Position numbers and translations under genes: made by a program
In this document: positions 1-7,928 of the stretch, in pieces
Layout of the letters: every line of letters begins with the position of its first letter
How positions within the stretch are numbered: position 1 is the first letter of the stretch
Assembly (NCBI GenBank): GCA_027297825.1
Contig: JAPUHH010000119.1
Span: 1 to 16,149, forward strand
DNA: 16,149 bases
Source of the DNA: Gammaproteobacteria bacterium
GTDB taxonomy: Bacteria > Pseudomonadota > Gammaproteobacteria > UBA4575
Direction: 5' to 3'
The notes under the pieces: model-generated
What the model saw: only the letters and a program-made list of their open reading frames with translations
What the model was told of the DNA's origin: nothing
Database searches by the model: none

Positions 1-504
1 CTTGAGAAAGATAACATTCGGAGACTTGTTTTAGTCAGGCCTGCCGTTGAGGCGGGTGAGCGGCTAGGATTTTTGCCTGGGGATTTAGCGCAAAAAGTGG
101 ACCCTTATTTAAGACCTATGTATGACGCACTTTACGAAATCATGGGTCATGAAAAAGTTAACAAGCTCATCGATAAAAATATAATTGAAATTGCATCATT
201 GGCATATATGCGAGGGCGAACTTTGAATGATGCCTTTATTATTTTAGACGAAGCGCAAAATTCAACTAAAGAACAAATGAAAATGCTGCTTACTCGTATC
301 GGTTTTGGTTCTAAAGCGATTGTAACGGGTGATGTGACGCAAATAGATTTGCCAGTTAATAAAGAGTCGGGTTTGAAACATGTTATGCGCGTGCTAAAAA
401 ATACTAAAGGTATTTCATTTTGTAGATTTGGTGCACAAGATGCGGTTCGCCACCCCTTGGTTAAGAAAATTATACTTGCTTATGACAGTGACTCTAAAAA
501 CTAA
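1..504 (+). CDS. phoH: PhoH-family ATPase, C-terminal part (5' end outside window)
   Basis: This is the 3' part of a PhoH/YbeZ-type P-loop ATPase. The frame is open from base 1, so the N-terminus and the Walker A loop lie outside the window. The visible part begins just before a conserved RPAVEAGERLGFLPGD stretch, followed by a KVDPYLRPMYDALY segment. A Walker B motif (FIILDEAQN) and a TGDVTQIDLP motif follow, all hallmarks of the family. PhoH proteins are cytoplasmic ATPases linked to RNA metabolism and usually sit directly upstream of ybeY, as here (14 bp gap). The exact role is not settled for the family. The methionine codon at base 73 is internal and not a start. Identity is secure; function is taken from the family. 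Confidence 0.95.
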   Translation, partial: LEKDNIRRLVLVRPAVEAGERLGFLPGDLAQKVDPYLRPMYDALYEIMGHEKVNKLIDKNIIEIASLAYMRGRTLNDAFIILDEAQNSTKEQMKMLLTRIGFGSKAIVTGDVTQIDLPVNKESGLKHVMRVLKNTKGISFCRFGAQDAVRHPLVKKIILAYDSDSKN

Positions 505-518
505 AGTATCCCTGAGGA

Positions 519-962
519 ATGGCAATACAATTAGATGTTCAGTTGGCAGTGCAAGATGCCAATATCCCCTCAGTATCAGAATTCAAGGCGTGGGCACAGA
601 AGATTCCTTCCCCAGAGATTGATTCAAATGTGTGCTTGCGTATAGTTGGCGAAAATGAGGTGCGCGAGCTCAATAAGCGTTACCGTAATATCGATAAACC
701 TACTAACGTTTTGTCATTTGGTGCAGATATTCCAGAGGAGCTAGGGCTAAATATTCTTGGTGATGTTGTGATATGTGCATCAGTAGTTTTTCAAGAAGCA
801 GTGGATCAAGAAAAGAAGCTTACTTCGCATTGGGCGCATTTGCTGGTGCACGGTATTTTGCACTTGCAAGGGTTTGGTCATGAGAATGATAGTCAGGCTG
901 AAATAATGGAGGCATTGGAAATTAATATTTTAGAGCAACTTGGAATGGGTAACCCTTATTAA
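519..962 (+). CDS. ybeY: Endoribonuclease YbeY (rRNA maturation factor)
   Basis: A 147-residue protein of normal family length. YbeY is a zinc-dependent endoribonuclease that acts in 16S rRNA 3'-end maturation and 70S ribosome quality control. The three metal-binding histidines are H111, H115 and H121 in HGILHLQGFGH. The conserved region RYRNIDKPTNVLSF (54-67) and the segment ILGDVVIC (79-86) are present. The residue before the third histidine is Gly, where E. coli has Asp (GYDH). The ATG at 519 is the first possible in-frame start, since a TGA in the same frame lies at 513-515. The only Shine-Dalgarno-like element, GAGG at 514-517, is one base from the start, which is unusually close. corC follows after 8 bp, so the two are probably co-transcribed. 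Confidence 0.96.
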   Translation: MAIQLDVQLAVQDANIPSVSEFKAWAQKIPSPEIDSNVCLRIVGENEVRELNKRYRNIDKPTNVLSFGADIPEELGLNILGDVVICASVVFQEAVDQEKKLTSHWAHLLVHGILHLQGFGHENDSQAEIMEALEINILEQLGMGNPY

Positions 963-970
963 AGTAAATT

Positions 971-1810
971 ATGAAAGGTAAGCGTGATAATAAGGTAGGA
1001 AATTCGAATTTGATTACATTTTTCAAAAATCTTTTGGATAGAAGCCCTAAAGATCGTGAAGAAATTATCAATATGTTGCGTAAGTCCGAGGAAGAAAACA
1101 TTATTGAGATGGATGTGCTTGAGATGATTGAAGGTGCATTTCAGGTATCAGCAATGCAAGTAAAAAATATCATGATTCCTCGTTTCCAAATGGTAGTGGT
1201 GCATGAAGGTGATTCTTTGCAAGATATATTGCCAATTATTATAGATTCTGCACATTCAAGATTTCCAGTAACTGGAGATAGTAAAGATGAAGTGCTAGGT
1301 ATTTTGTTGGCAAAAGACCTATTACGTTATTTCATCGAAGGTAGACAAGATCAGTTCAATTTGGAGGACGTTCTGCGTCCCGCTGTGTTTGTGCCTGAAA
1401 CTAAGCGTGTAAATACATTATTAAGCGAATTTAGAGATGGGCGTAATCATATGGCCATGGTTGTGGATGAATATAGTGGTGTATCAGGTTTGGTAACTAT
1501 CGAGGATGTGTTAGAGCAGATTGTTGGTGAAATAATAGATGAGCATGATGCAGAAGAGGATCGTTATATATTCGAACATTCCAAAGGTAATTATGGAATT
1601 AAAGCGCTAACCCCTATAGAGGACTTTAATGAGTTTTTCTCGACACATTATAGCGATACTGATTTCGAGACATTTGGCGGCTTAGTGCTGAGTAAATTTG
1701 GTCATCTGCCAAAGAATGGCGAAAAAATTGAATTTGATAAATTTAAGATAGAAGTGCTACGTGCCGATCGAAGAAGATTGCATTTGCTTAATGTAGCACA
1801 TCATCCATAA
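971..1810 (+). CDS. corC: CorC/HlyC-family CBS-domain protein
   Basis: A 279-residue soluble protein of the CorC (YbeX) type. An acidic N-terminal region (about 25-60) leads into a first CBS domain that begins near VKNIMIPRFQMVVV (64-77). A second CBS domain spans about 130-190, with MVVDEYSGVSGLVTIEDVLEQIVGEI typical of the family. A C-terminal CorC_HlyC domain covers about 195-275, including DFETFGGLVLSKFGHLP. There is no membrane segment, so this is the stand-alone cytosolic form and not the DUF21-containing membrane form. CorC was named for a role in magnesium/cobalt efflux with CorA; neighbouring ybeY suggests a ribosome-linked role as well, which is inference. The gene lies 8 bp after ybeY. 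No strong ribosome-binding site is visible. Confidence 0.93.
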   Translation: MKGKRDNKVGNSNLITFFKNLLDRSPKDREEIINMLRKSEEENIIEMDVLEMIEGAFQVSAMQVKNIMIPRFQMVVVHEGDSLQDILPIIIDSAHSRFPVTGDSKDEVLGILLAKDLLRYFIEGRQDQFNLEDVLRPAVFVPETKRVNTLLSEFRDGRNHMAMVVDEYSGVSGLVTIEDVLEQIVGEIIDEHDAEEDRYIFEHSKGNYGIKALTPIEDFNEFFSTHYSDTDFETFGGLVLSKFGHLPKNGEKIEFDKFKIEVLRADRRRLHLLNVAHHP

Positions 1811-1839
1811 CTCTATTAACTGATTATATTGTTACCCAA

Positions 1840-1864
1840 ATCAAGCTTGCTTGATAAGCTTTTT
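1840..1864 (+). terminator. Possible weak terminator or hairpin between corC and lnt
   Basis: A 7-bp inverted repeat, ATCAAGC (1840-1846) and GCTTGAT (1849-1855), is separated by only two bases. Alternatively AAGCTT at 1843-1848 can pair with AAGCTT at 1856-1861. A short T-run (1860-1864) follows. The tight loop and low GC make this a weak rho-independent terminator at best; it may only attenuate read-through into lnt. Confidence 0.25.
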
Positions 1865-1878
1865 ATTACAATGTCATT

Positions 1879-3378
1879 ATGCCTGCATATGCACAAAGAA
1901 TAATCGTAGCTATTGCGGGGGCTATTCTGGTGGGTGCATTCGCACCGTTTTCATATTGGTGGCTAACCTTGATATGCCCAGCATTGTTATATGTAAGTAT
2001 TATCAATCGTTCTGCGCTTGATGCGTTTTTGCTAAGTATAATATTTGGGTTATTCTTTTTTGGATTTGGGGTTCCATGGACTTTTAATAGTATTCACGAG
2101 TTTGGGCATGCACCTATTTTTCTTAGTGCATTTCTTGCGAGTTTATTGGTAATAGTATTAACACTATTTCCAGCTTTTTCGACCTATATATTTTGCAAGT
2201 TGCGCTGTAATGCGTATTTTTCTTTTACTAGTGCGTTAGCATTTTCTTCGTTATGGGCATTATTCGAATGGTTGCGCAGTTGGATCTTTACGGGGTTTCC
2301 TTGGCTATTGCTAGGGCACGCACATCATTCCAGTCCACTACAAGATGTTATTCCTATTTTTGGCACGTATGGGGCAACGTGGCTTGCGCTTTTAGTGAGT
2401 TGTCTTGTTGTGGTAATAGCGCTAGGTAAATTTAGACAAAAAGTATTGGCATTAATTTCTTTAGCTTTGGTTGCATTGTCTTTGATGGTGGCAAATCAAA
2501 TCACTTGGACTCAAGCTGAGGATGAGGAGCTCAGCATTGCTTTAGTGCAAGGTAATATCTCTCAGGAAATGAAATGGGATCGGACAAATCATCCATTTAT
2601 CATGAGTAAATATATGCAATTGAGTGAAGCTCATCTTGATGCAGACATAATCGTTTGGCCGGAAACGGCTATACCAACGTATTACACTCTGGTAAAAGAT
2701 TCATTCATTAAAGAACTCAGCGAAACTGCACAAAATAACAATGTTGATTTTTTGGTGGGTGTGTTTACTTATGATCCTAGTAACGGCAAGGTTTTCAATA
2801 GTGTAATGGCGTTGGGTGAGGGTTTGAGTTTTTATCAAAAACAACACCTAGTGCCGTTTGGGGAATACATCCCTTTTCGGGGTTTGATATCATTTTTAGA
2901 CCGGTATATACAGATACCCATGGAGGATTTGTCTGAGGGAGAAGGACGTCCATTAGTTAGCTTAAAAGGCCATCCTGTTGGTGCGTCAATATGCTATGAA
3001 GCAGTCTATGGAAACGAGGTTATAGAGGCCTTGCCTGATGCAAAATTCTTAATTAATGTAAGTAATGATGCGTGGTTTGGAGATTCGCTTGCGCCTCATC
3101 AGCATTTAGAAATAGCACGATCGAGAGCAATAGAAACAGGCAGATATCTCTTACGTGCAACTAACACAGGTATTAGCGCAATCATTGCTCCAGATGGTTC
3201 AATCATCAATAAATCAGTTCAGTTTAAGGAAGATGTCATCAGGGCAAAAATCCAGCCGTATAGTGGATTAACGCCATATTCACGTTGGGGAAATTGGGGG
3301 ATTGTCACAATTTTATTTGGCATTATGTTTATAATCTGTCTCTATCAGTGGAAAATGCAGCAGCGTAAGCAAGCTTAA
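1879..3378 (+). CDS. lnt: Apolipoprotein N-acyltransferase
   Basis: A 499-residue inner-membrane enzyme that adds the third acyl chain to the N-terminal cysteine of lipoproteins, using phospholipid as donor. The first about 210 residues form several hydrophobic membrane segments, starting with the typical GAFAPFSYWWL (19-29). A periplasmic carbon-nitrogen hydrolase (nitrilase-like) domain follows from about 215 to 460, and a last membrane helix spans about 472-490. The predicted catalytic triad is E262 (VWPETAIP), K321 (YQKQHLVPFGEY) and C372 (SICYEAVYG), matching E267/K335/C387 of E. coli. The ATG at 1879 is chosen because it gives the usual Lnt N-terminus; an ATG at 1871 is in another frame. 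The gene follows corC after 68 bp. Its product also matures LptE, encoded downstream. Confidence 0.96.
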   Translation: MPAYAQRIIVAIAGAILVGAFAPFSYWWLTLICPALLYVSIINRSALDAFLLSIIFGLFFFGFGVPWTFNSIHEFGHAPIFLSAFLASLLVIVLTLFPAFSTYIFCKLRCNAYFSFTSALAFSSLWALFEWLRSWIFTGFPWLLLGHAHHSSPLQDVIPIFGTYGATWLALLVSCLVVVIALGKFRQKVLALISLALVALSLMVANQITWTQAEDEELSIALVQGNISQEMKWDRTNHPFIMSKYMQLSEAHLDADIIVWPETAIPTYYTLVKDSFIKELSETAQNNNVDFLVGVFTYDPSNGKVFNSVMALGEGLSFYQKQHLVPFGEYIPFRGLISFLDRYIQIPMEDLSEGEGRPLVSLKGHPVGASICYEAVYGNEVIEALPDAKFLINVSNDAWFGDSLAPHQHLEIARSRAIETGRYLLRATNTGISAIIAPDGSIINKSVQFKEDVIRAKIQPYSGLTPYSRWGNWGIVTILFGIMFIICLYQWKMQQRKQA

Positions 3379-3410
3379 TTTTTATCACTTAATAACTAAG
3401 CAAACACAAT

Positions 3411-4841
3411 ATGTCTTTACCTTCTTTAGTGCCCGTAATTTTATCCGGTGGTTCCGGTACCCGATTGTGGCCGTTGTCCAGAAAACTTTATCCGAAACAA
3501 TTTATTCCTTTAAAAGATGGTAAGAGCTTGTTTCAAGCAACGATAGAAAGGGTAGTCAATCTAGGGAGCGTTGATGATTTGTTAGTCATCTGTAATGACG
3601 AACATCGATTTATGGCAGCAGAACAATTACGCCAAGCGAATATAGAAAATTCAGATATTATATTAGAACCAGTCGGTCGTAATACCGCGCCTGCGATAAC
3701 AATCGCGGCCATTCATGCTTTAAGTAAAGATCCAAATGCACAATTATTGGTGCTGCCAGCTGACCATATCATTACAGACATTCATCAATTTCAATTAGCC
3801 GTTACTTCTGCACAGCATGCCGCGCAGGACATGCTGGTGACTTTTGGCGTCGTACCTACACGTGCAGAAACTGGCTTCGGTTACATCAAGCAAGATAAAA
3901 CGAATTCCATCATAGCAAATGGTGAGAAAATCCACCTTGTTGAGGAGTTTGTCGAAAAGCCAGATACTGCTACAGCAGAAGCTTATTTGGAAAAGGGTGA
4001 TTATCTTTGGAATAGCGGCATGTTTTTATTTCGTGCAGATATTATTATAGATGAAATAAAACACTTACAGCCAGAAATATATAGTGCTTGTAGCCAGGCT
4101 TATGCAAAAAGTGAAAAAGATCTTGATTTTATTCGTTTAGAGGCGCAAATGTTTTCGCAAGCACCTAATATTTCAATAGATTATGCAGTCATGGAGAAAA
4201 CTACTAAAGCTGCAGTGGTTCCTCTTGAAAGTGATTGGAGTGATGTAGGTTCTTGGCATGCCTTATGGGAATCTTACGAAAGAGATGCTAATGATAATGT
4301 GACTTACGGCGATGTGATCGCAGAAGACTGCACTGGCTGCTATATCCACGCCAATAAACGCTTAGTTGTGGCGGTTGGTGTGAAAGACCAAGTGATAATC
4401 GAAACTGCAGATGCAATATTAGTCGCACCACGTGACCGCACTCAGGAAGTTAAGGATATTGTCACTAAGCTTAAGCAGGCCGGACGTAGTGAAGTGGATA
4501 TACACCCTAAGGTTTATCGGCCGTGGGGAGCTTACGAGACCGTCGATATAGAGGATCGATTCCAAGTGAAGCGCATTACCGTAGATCCAGGGCAAATTCT
4601 CTCATTACAAATGCATCATCATCGCGCCGAGCATTGGATTGTCGTTAAAGGCATCGCTAAAGTCACGCGTGGAGAGGAAGAGTTTTTACTCAGTGAGAAT
4701 GAGTCAACCCATATACCTGTGGGCACCAAGCATCGTTTGGAAAATCCAGGCATAATCGCGCTAGAACTTATCGAAGTGCAATCTGGCACCTATTTGGGTG
4801 AAGATGATATTACTCGATATGAAGATGTTTATGGTCGTTAA
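3411..4841 (+). CDS. manC: Mannose-1-phosphate guanylyltransferase / mannose-6-phosphate isomerase
   Basis: A 476-residue bifunctional enzyme of the ManC/AlgA/CpsB class, of normal length. The N-terminal nucleotidyltransferase domain has the pyrophosphorylase signature LSGGSGTRLWPLSRKLYPKQF (11-31), EPVGRNTAPAI (86-96) and FVEKP (180-184). It makes GDP-mannose from mannose-1-phosphate and GTP. The C-terminal type II phosphomannose isomerase domain is a cupin with PWGAYE (371-376) and QMHHHRAEHWIVVKG (400-414), the expected metal-binding histidines. GDP-mannose feeds O-antigen, capsule, alginate or GDP-fucose synthesis. None of those genes is in the window (no manB/algC, gmd or glycosyltransferase), so the end product is unknown. 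The name algA would be equally valid. The gene sits 32 bp after lnt without a clear terminator between them. Confidence 0.94.
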   Translation: MSLPSLVPVILSGGSGTRLWPLSRKLYPKQFIPLKDGKSLFQATIERVVNLGSVDDLLVICNDEHRFMAAEQLRQANIENSDIILEPVGRNTAPAITIAAIHALSKDPNAQLLVLPADHIITDIHQFQLAVTSAQHAAQDMLVTFGVVPTRAETGFGYIKQDKTNSIIANGEKIHLVEEFVEKPDTATAEAYLEKGDYLWNSGMFLFRADIIIDEIKHLQPEIYSACSQAYAKSEKDLDFIRLEAQMFSQAPNISIDYAVMEKTTKAAVVPLESDWSDVGSWHALWESYERDANDNVTYGDVIAEDCTGCYIHANKRLVVAVGVKDQVIIETADAILVAPRDRTQEVKDIVTKLKQAGRSEVDIHPKVYRPWGAYETVDIEDRFQVKRITVDPGQILSLQMHHHRAEHWIVVKGIAKVTRGEEEFLLSENESTHIPVGTKHRLENPGIIALELIEVQSGTYLGEDDITRYEDVYGR

Positions 4842-4872
4842 GAGCCGCTGATATATAAACCACTATTCCGTA

Positions 4873-4902
4873 TTGAGGCGCAGCGATTTTAGCTGTTATG
4901 CT
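4873..4902 (+). promoter_or_regulatory. Candidate sigma-70 promoter for leuS
   Basis: In the 93-bp gap before leuS, TTGAGG (4873-4878) and TATGCT (4897-4902) are separated by 18 bp. A TG dinucleotide one base upstream of the second hexamer (4894-4895) gives an extended -10 shape. Each hexamer matches the consensus at four of six positions. A start site near 4909 would leave a leader of about 25 bases. This is pattern matching only. Confidence 0.3.
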
Positions 4903-4934
4903 CTCACGCTTTTAGGCGAGCCGAATAAATCCGC

Positions 4935-7391
4935 ATGCAAAATCCCTACAATCATCAGGAACTTGAGCTTGCAGTTCAAGACTATTGGCAACAGCAAAAA
5001 GCATTTGAAGTTGTCGAGGATGATCAGTTAGAGAAATTCTACTGTCTGTCTATGTTTCCCTACCCGAGTGGGCGTTTACATATGGGCCATGTACGCAACT
5101 ACACCATCGGTGATGTTATTAGTCGCTATCAACGTATGCAGGGTAAAAATGTTTTACAGCCCATGGGCTGGGATGCATTTGGCTTGCCTGCAGAAAATGC
5201 GGCGATCGAGAATAAAGTTCCGCCTGCGAAATGGACCTACGAAAACATTGATTATATGCGTGCTCAACTCCAGCGTTTAGGTTTTGCCTATGACTGGAGT
5301 CGTGAGTTGGCGACCTGTCATCCAAAGTATTACCACTGGGAGCAATGGTTTTTTACCAAGTTGTATGAAAGAGGTTTGGTATATAAGAAAAAAGCCGTGG
5401 TTAACTGGGATCCTGTAGACCAAACTGTTTTAGCTAATGAGCAGGTCATAGATGGCCGTGGCTGGAGATCTGGTGCACTTGTAGAACGTAAAGAAATTGC
5501 ACAATGGTTTTTAAAAATCACAAACTATGCTGATGAACTGCTAAAAGATTTAGAGCAGCTTGAAAATTGGCCAGAGCAAGTAAAAACTATGCAGGCTAAC
5601 TGGATAGGGCGTTCTGAAGGCGTAGAAATTAAATTTGAGGTTGATGAACAGACATCTTTACGTGTGTTTACCACCCGCCCGGATACTTTAATGGGAGTTA
5701 CTTATGTTGCAATCGCTCCTGAGCATGCTTTGGCGGAGCAGGCCGCACAATCTTCATCAGAAATTGCAGAATTTTTAAAGCAGTGTAAACAGACTAAAGT
5801 CTCCGAAGCAGAAATGAGTACTTTGGAAAAACGTGGGGTTGACACCGGTTTTCATGCAATTCACCCACTGACAAATGAAAAAATTCCTATTTGGGTAGCA
5901 AACTTTGTTTTAATTGAATATGGCTCCGGTGCAATCATGTCTGTTCCTGCGCATGATCAACGTGACTGGGAATTTGCAACCGCATATAAGTTGCCAATAA
6001 AGCCGGTAATCTATCCAGATCAAGACAGTGCAACAGTAGATATTTCTACTGCTGCCTTTGTTGAGAAGGGCTGGTTACAAAATTCGCAACAATTTAACGG
6101 CTTAAGTTCACAACAAGCTTTTGCAGAGATTGCAGCAGAACTAGAAAAGAGTAACAAGGGACAGCTTAAAGTTAATTATCGCTTGCGTGATTGGGGAATT
6201 TCCAGACAGCGATATTGGGGCTGCCCTATTCCAATGATTAATTGTGATAATTGCGGTGCCGTGCCGGTTGCAGAAAAAGATTTACCTGTGCGCTTACCAG
6301 AAAACATTGATTTTGATGGTTCGACGTCTCCATTGAAGTCGTTATCTGATTTTATTGAAGTTACATGTCCTAAGTGTAACGGGTCAGCGATAAGAGAAAC
6401 GGATACATTTGACACCTTCTTTGAGTCAAGTTGGTATTTCGCACGTTACTGCAGCGCCGATAATGATTCATATATGTTAGACGAGCGTGTGCATTATTGG
6501 ATGCCTGTGGATCAATATGTTGGAGGTATTGAGCATGCGGTTTTACATCTTTTGTACGCAAGATTTTTTAATAAACTGATGCGTGATGAAGGTTTATGTA
6601 AAAATGATGAGCCATTTACAAATCTTCTAACACAAGGAATGGTGTTGAAAGATGGTACAAAAATGTCTAAGTCAAAAGGTAATACAGTAGACCCTGAAGC
6701 GTTAATAAAAAAATATGGTGCAGATACCGTAAGGCTTTTTGTCATGTTTGCAGCACCTCCAGAGCATACTTTGGAATGGTCAGATACTGCAGTAGAGGGT
6801 TCATTCCGTTTTGTGAATAAATTGTGGCGTTTGGTTGAGTCACATGCAGAAGTTGGAGTAGTCAGTGATGCTATAGTGGTGAATGATCTAGAACAACACC
6901 AGGGAAATTTGCGACGCAAAACTCATGAGACGATAAAAAAAGTAACGGATGATGTAGGTCGAAGATACACATTTAATACGGCTATTGCTGCCAATATGGA
7001 GTTGGTGAATGAGATTACTGACTTTGAAGATTCCTCATCTCAAGGACGTGCAGTTTATCAAGAGGCGCTAGAAGCCGTGGTGCTAATGCTTGCACCTATA
7101 GTGCCGCATGTGTGCCACGTTTTATGGCAAAGGCTTGGCCATGCGAAACCAGTCTATCAAGCCAGCTGGCCTGGTGTAGATTTAAACGCATTAAAAAGGG
7201 ATACTGTTGAGATTATTGTGCAAGTGAATGGTAAAAAGCGCGCTACAATAAGTGTTTCTAGCAGTGCAGATAATCAACATATTAAAGAAATGGCATTGGC
7301 AAATGAAAATGTACAGCGTTTTGCTGATGATAAAAATATTGTGAAAATAATTATTGTGCCAGGGCGTTTAGTGAATATCGTTGTGGCATAA
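4935..7391 (+). CDS. leuS: Leucyl-tRNA synthetase
   Basis: An 818-residue class I aminoacyl-tRNA synthetase that charges tRNA-Leu. The HIGH motif appears as HMGH (49-52) within PYPSGRLHMGH, and the KMSKS motif is intact (576-580). The CP1 editing domain carries TTRPDT (246-251) and, further on, the family's YGSGAIMSVPAHDQRDWEFA segment. A four-cysteine zinc knuckle follows (C437, C440, C478, C481). The C-terminal domain ends in VPGRLVNIVV as expected. The protein is about 40 residues shorter than E. coli LeuRS (860), mainly because the leucine-specific insertion just before KMSKS is reduced to a few residues (MVLKDGTKMSKS). The first zinc site of E. coli (C159, C176, C179) is replaced by D159, G176 and S179. 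lptE follows after 10 bp, so both are probably one transcript. Confidence 0.97.
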   Translation: MQNPYNHQELELAVQDYWQQQKAFEVVEDDQLEKFYCLSMFPYPSGRLHMGHVRNYTIGDVISRYQRMQGKNVLQPMGWDAFGLPAENAAIENKVPPAKWTYENIDYMRAQLQRLGFAYDWSRELATCHPKYYHWEQWFFTKLYERGLVYKKKAVVNWDPVDQTVLANEQVIDGRGWRSGALVERKEIAQWFLKITNYADELLKDLEQLENWPEQVKTMQANWIGRSEGVEIKFEVDEQTSLRVFTTRPDTLMGVTYVAIAPEHALAEQAAQSSSEIAEFLKQCKQTKVSEAEMSTLEKRGVDTGFHAIHPLTNEKIPIWVANFVLIEYGSGAIMSVPAHDQRDWEFATAYKLPIKPVIYPDQDSATVDISTAAFVEKGWLQNSQQFNGLSSQQAFAEIAAELEKSNKGQLKVNYRLRDWGISRQRYWGCPIPMINCDNCGAVPVAEKDLPVRLPENIDFDGSTSPLKSLSDFIEVTCPKCNGSAIRETDTFDTFFESSWYFARYCSADNDSYMLDERVHYWMPVDQYVGGIEHAVLHLLYARFFNKLMRDEGLCKNDEPFTNLLTQGMVLKDGTKMSKSKGNTVDPEALIKKYGADTVRLFVMFAAPPEHTLEWSDTAVEGSFRFVNKLWRLVESHAEVGVVSDAIVVNDLEQHQGNLRRKTHETIKKVTDDVGRRYTFNTAIAANMELVNEITDFEDSSSQGRAVYQEALEAVVLMLAPIVPHVCHVLWQRLGHAKPVYQASWPGVDLNALKRDTVEIIVQVNGKKRATISVSSSADNQHIKEMALANENVQRFADDKNIVKIIIVPGRLVNIVVA

Positions 7392-7401
7392 CTAAGACAT
7401 A

Positions 7402-7902
7402 ATGGATATTTGCGTTACGAGAACTCTTTGCATATATATGTTGTTGGGCATGCTAGTTGGCTGTGGTTTTCAGCTGGCTGGATCTGGGAATTTTTCAAGT
7501 AGTCTAGATAATACTTCCGTACAAAGTGCAAGCTCCAGTCGAGATTTAATTCGCTTAATTGAAAAAAATCTCAAGACGAATCAAATCAATGTGGTTGGGG
7601 TAGATCAGGCGACTGCCTTAATTAATATATTGCATGAAGAAACTGAAAGATCCGTGCTTACCCTAGATAGTGCTGGCAAGGCGCTAGAGTATGAACTAAT
7701 TTTAAGAGTGGCCTTCGATGTAAAAAGGCCAGATAATAGCTATTTGCTTCGTGAGCAAAGTATCAATATTGATCGAGATTTCTTGTTTGATAAAAGTGCT
7801 CTGTTAGGTTCTTATGAAGAGGAGCAGCGGTTATTTGATGAAATGCGAAGTGATGCCGCAAAATCAATTGTTTATCGCCTGCAAACGATCGCAGATCATT
7901 AG
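7402..7902 (+). CDS. lptE: LPS-assembly lipoprotein LptE (RlpB)
   Basis: A 166-residue lipoprotein. A hydrophobic signal peptide (about 8-20) ends in the lipobox LVGC, with the lipidated cysteine at C21. The mature N-terminus CGFQLAG matches the CGFxLRG start typical of LptE. LptE plugs the LptD beta-barrel in the outer membrane and helps deliver lipopolysaccharide to the cell surface. The rest of the protein is weakly conserved in the family, so the call rests on lipobox, size and position after leuS. It would be acylated by Lnt, encoded upstream. In E. coli holA follows directly; here an inverted two-gene block intervenes, and the lptE stop lies 26 bp from the stop of the convergent dehydrogenase gene, with no obvious terminator hairpin between them. 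Confidence 0.88.
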   Translation: MDICVTRTLCIYMLLGMLVGCGFQLAGSGNFSSSLDNTSVQSASSSRDLIRLIEKNLKTNQINVVGVDQATALINILHEETERSVLTLDSAGKALEYELILRVAFDVKRPDNSYLLREQSINIDRDFLFDKSALLGSYEEEQRLFDEMRSDAAKSIVYRLQTIADH

Positions 7903-7928
7903 TTGTGGGAACTGAGTGATACCTAAGG

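Noticed and set aside
5068..6919. Several open frames of 60-135 codons on both strands inside leuS
   Set aside because: They overlap a strongly supported LeuRS gene, have no recognisable domain and no start signals; they are shadows of the real coding frame.
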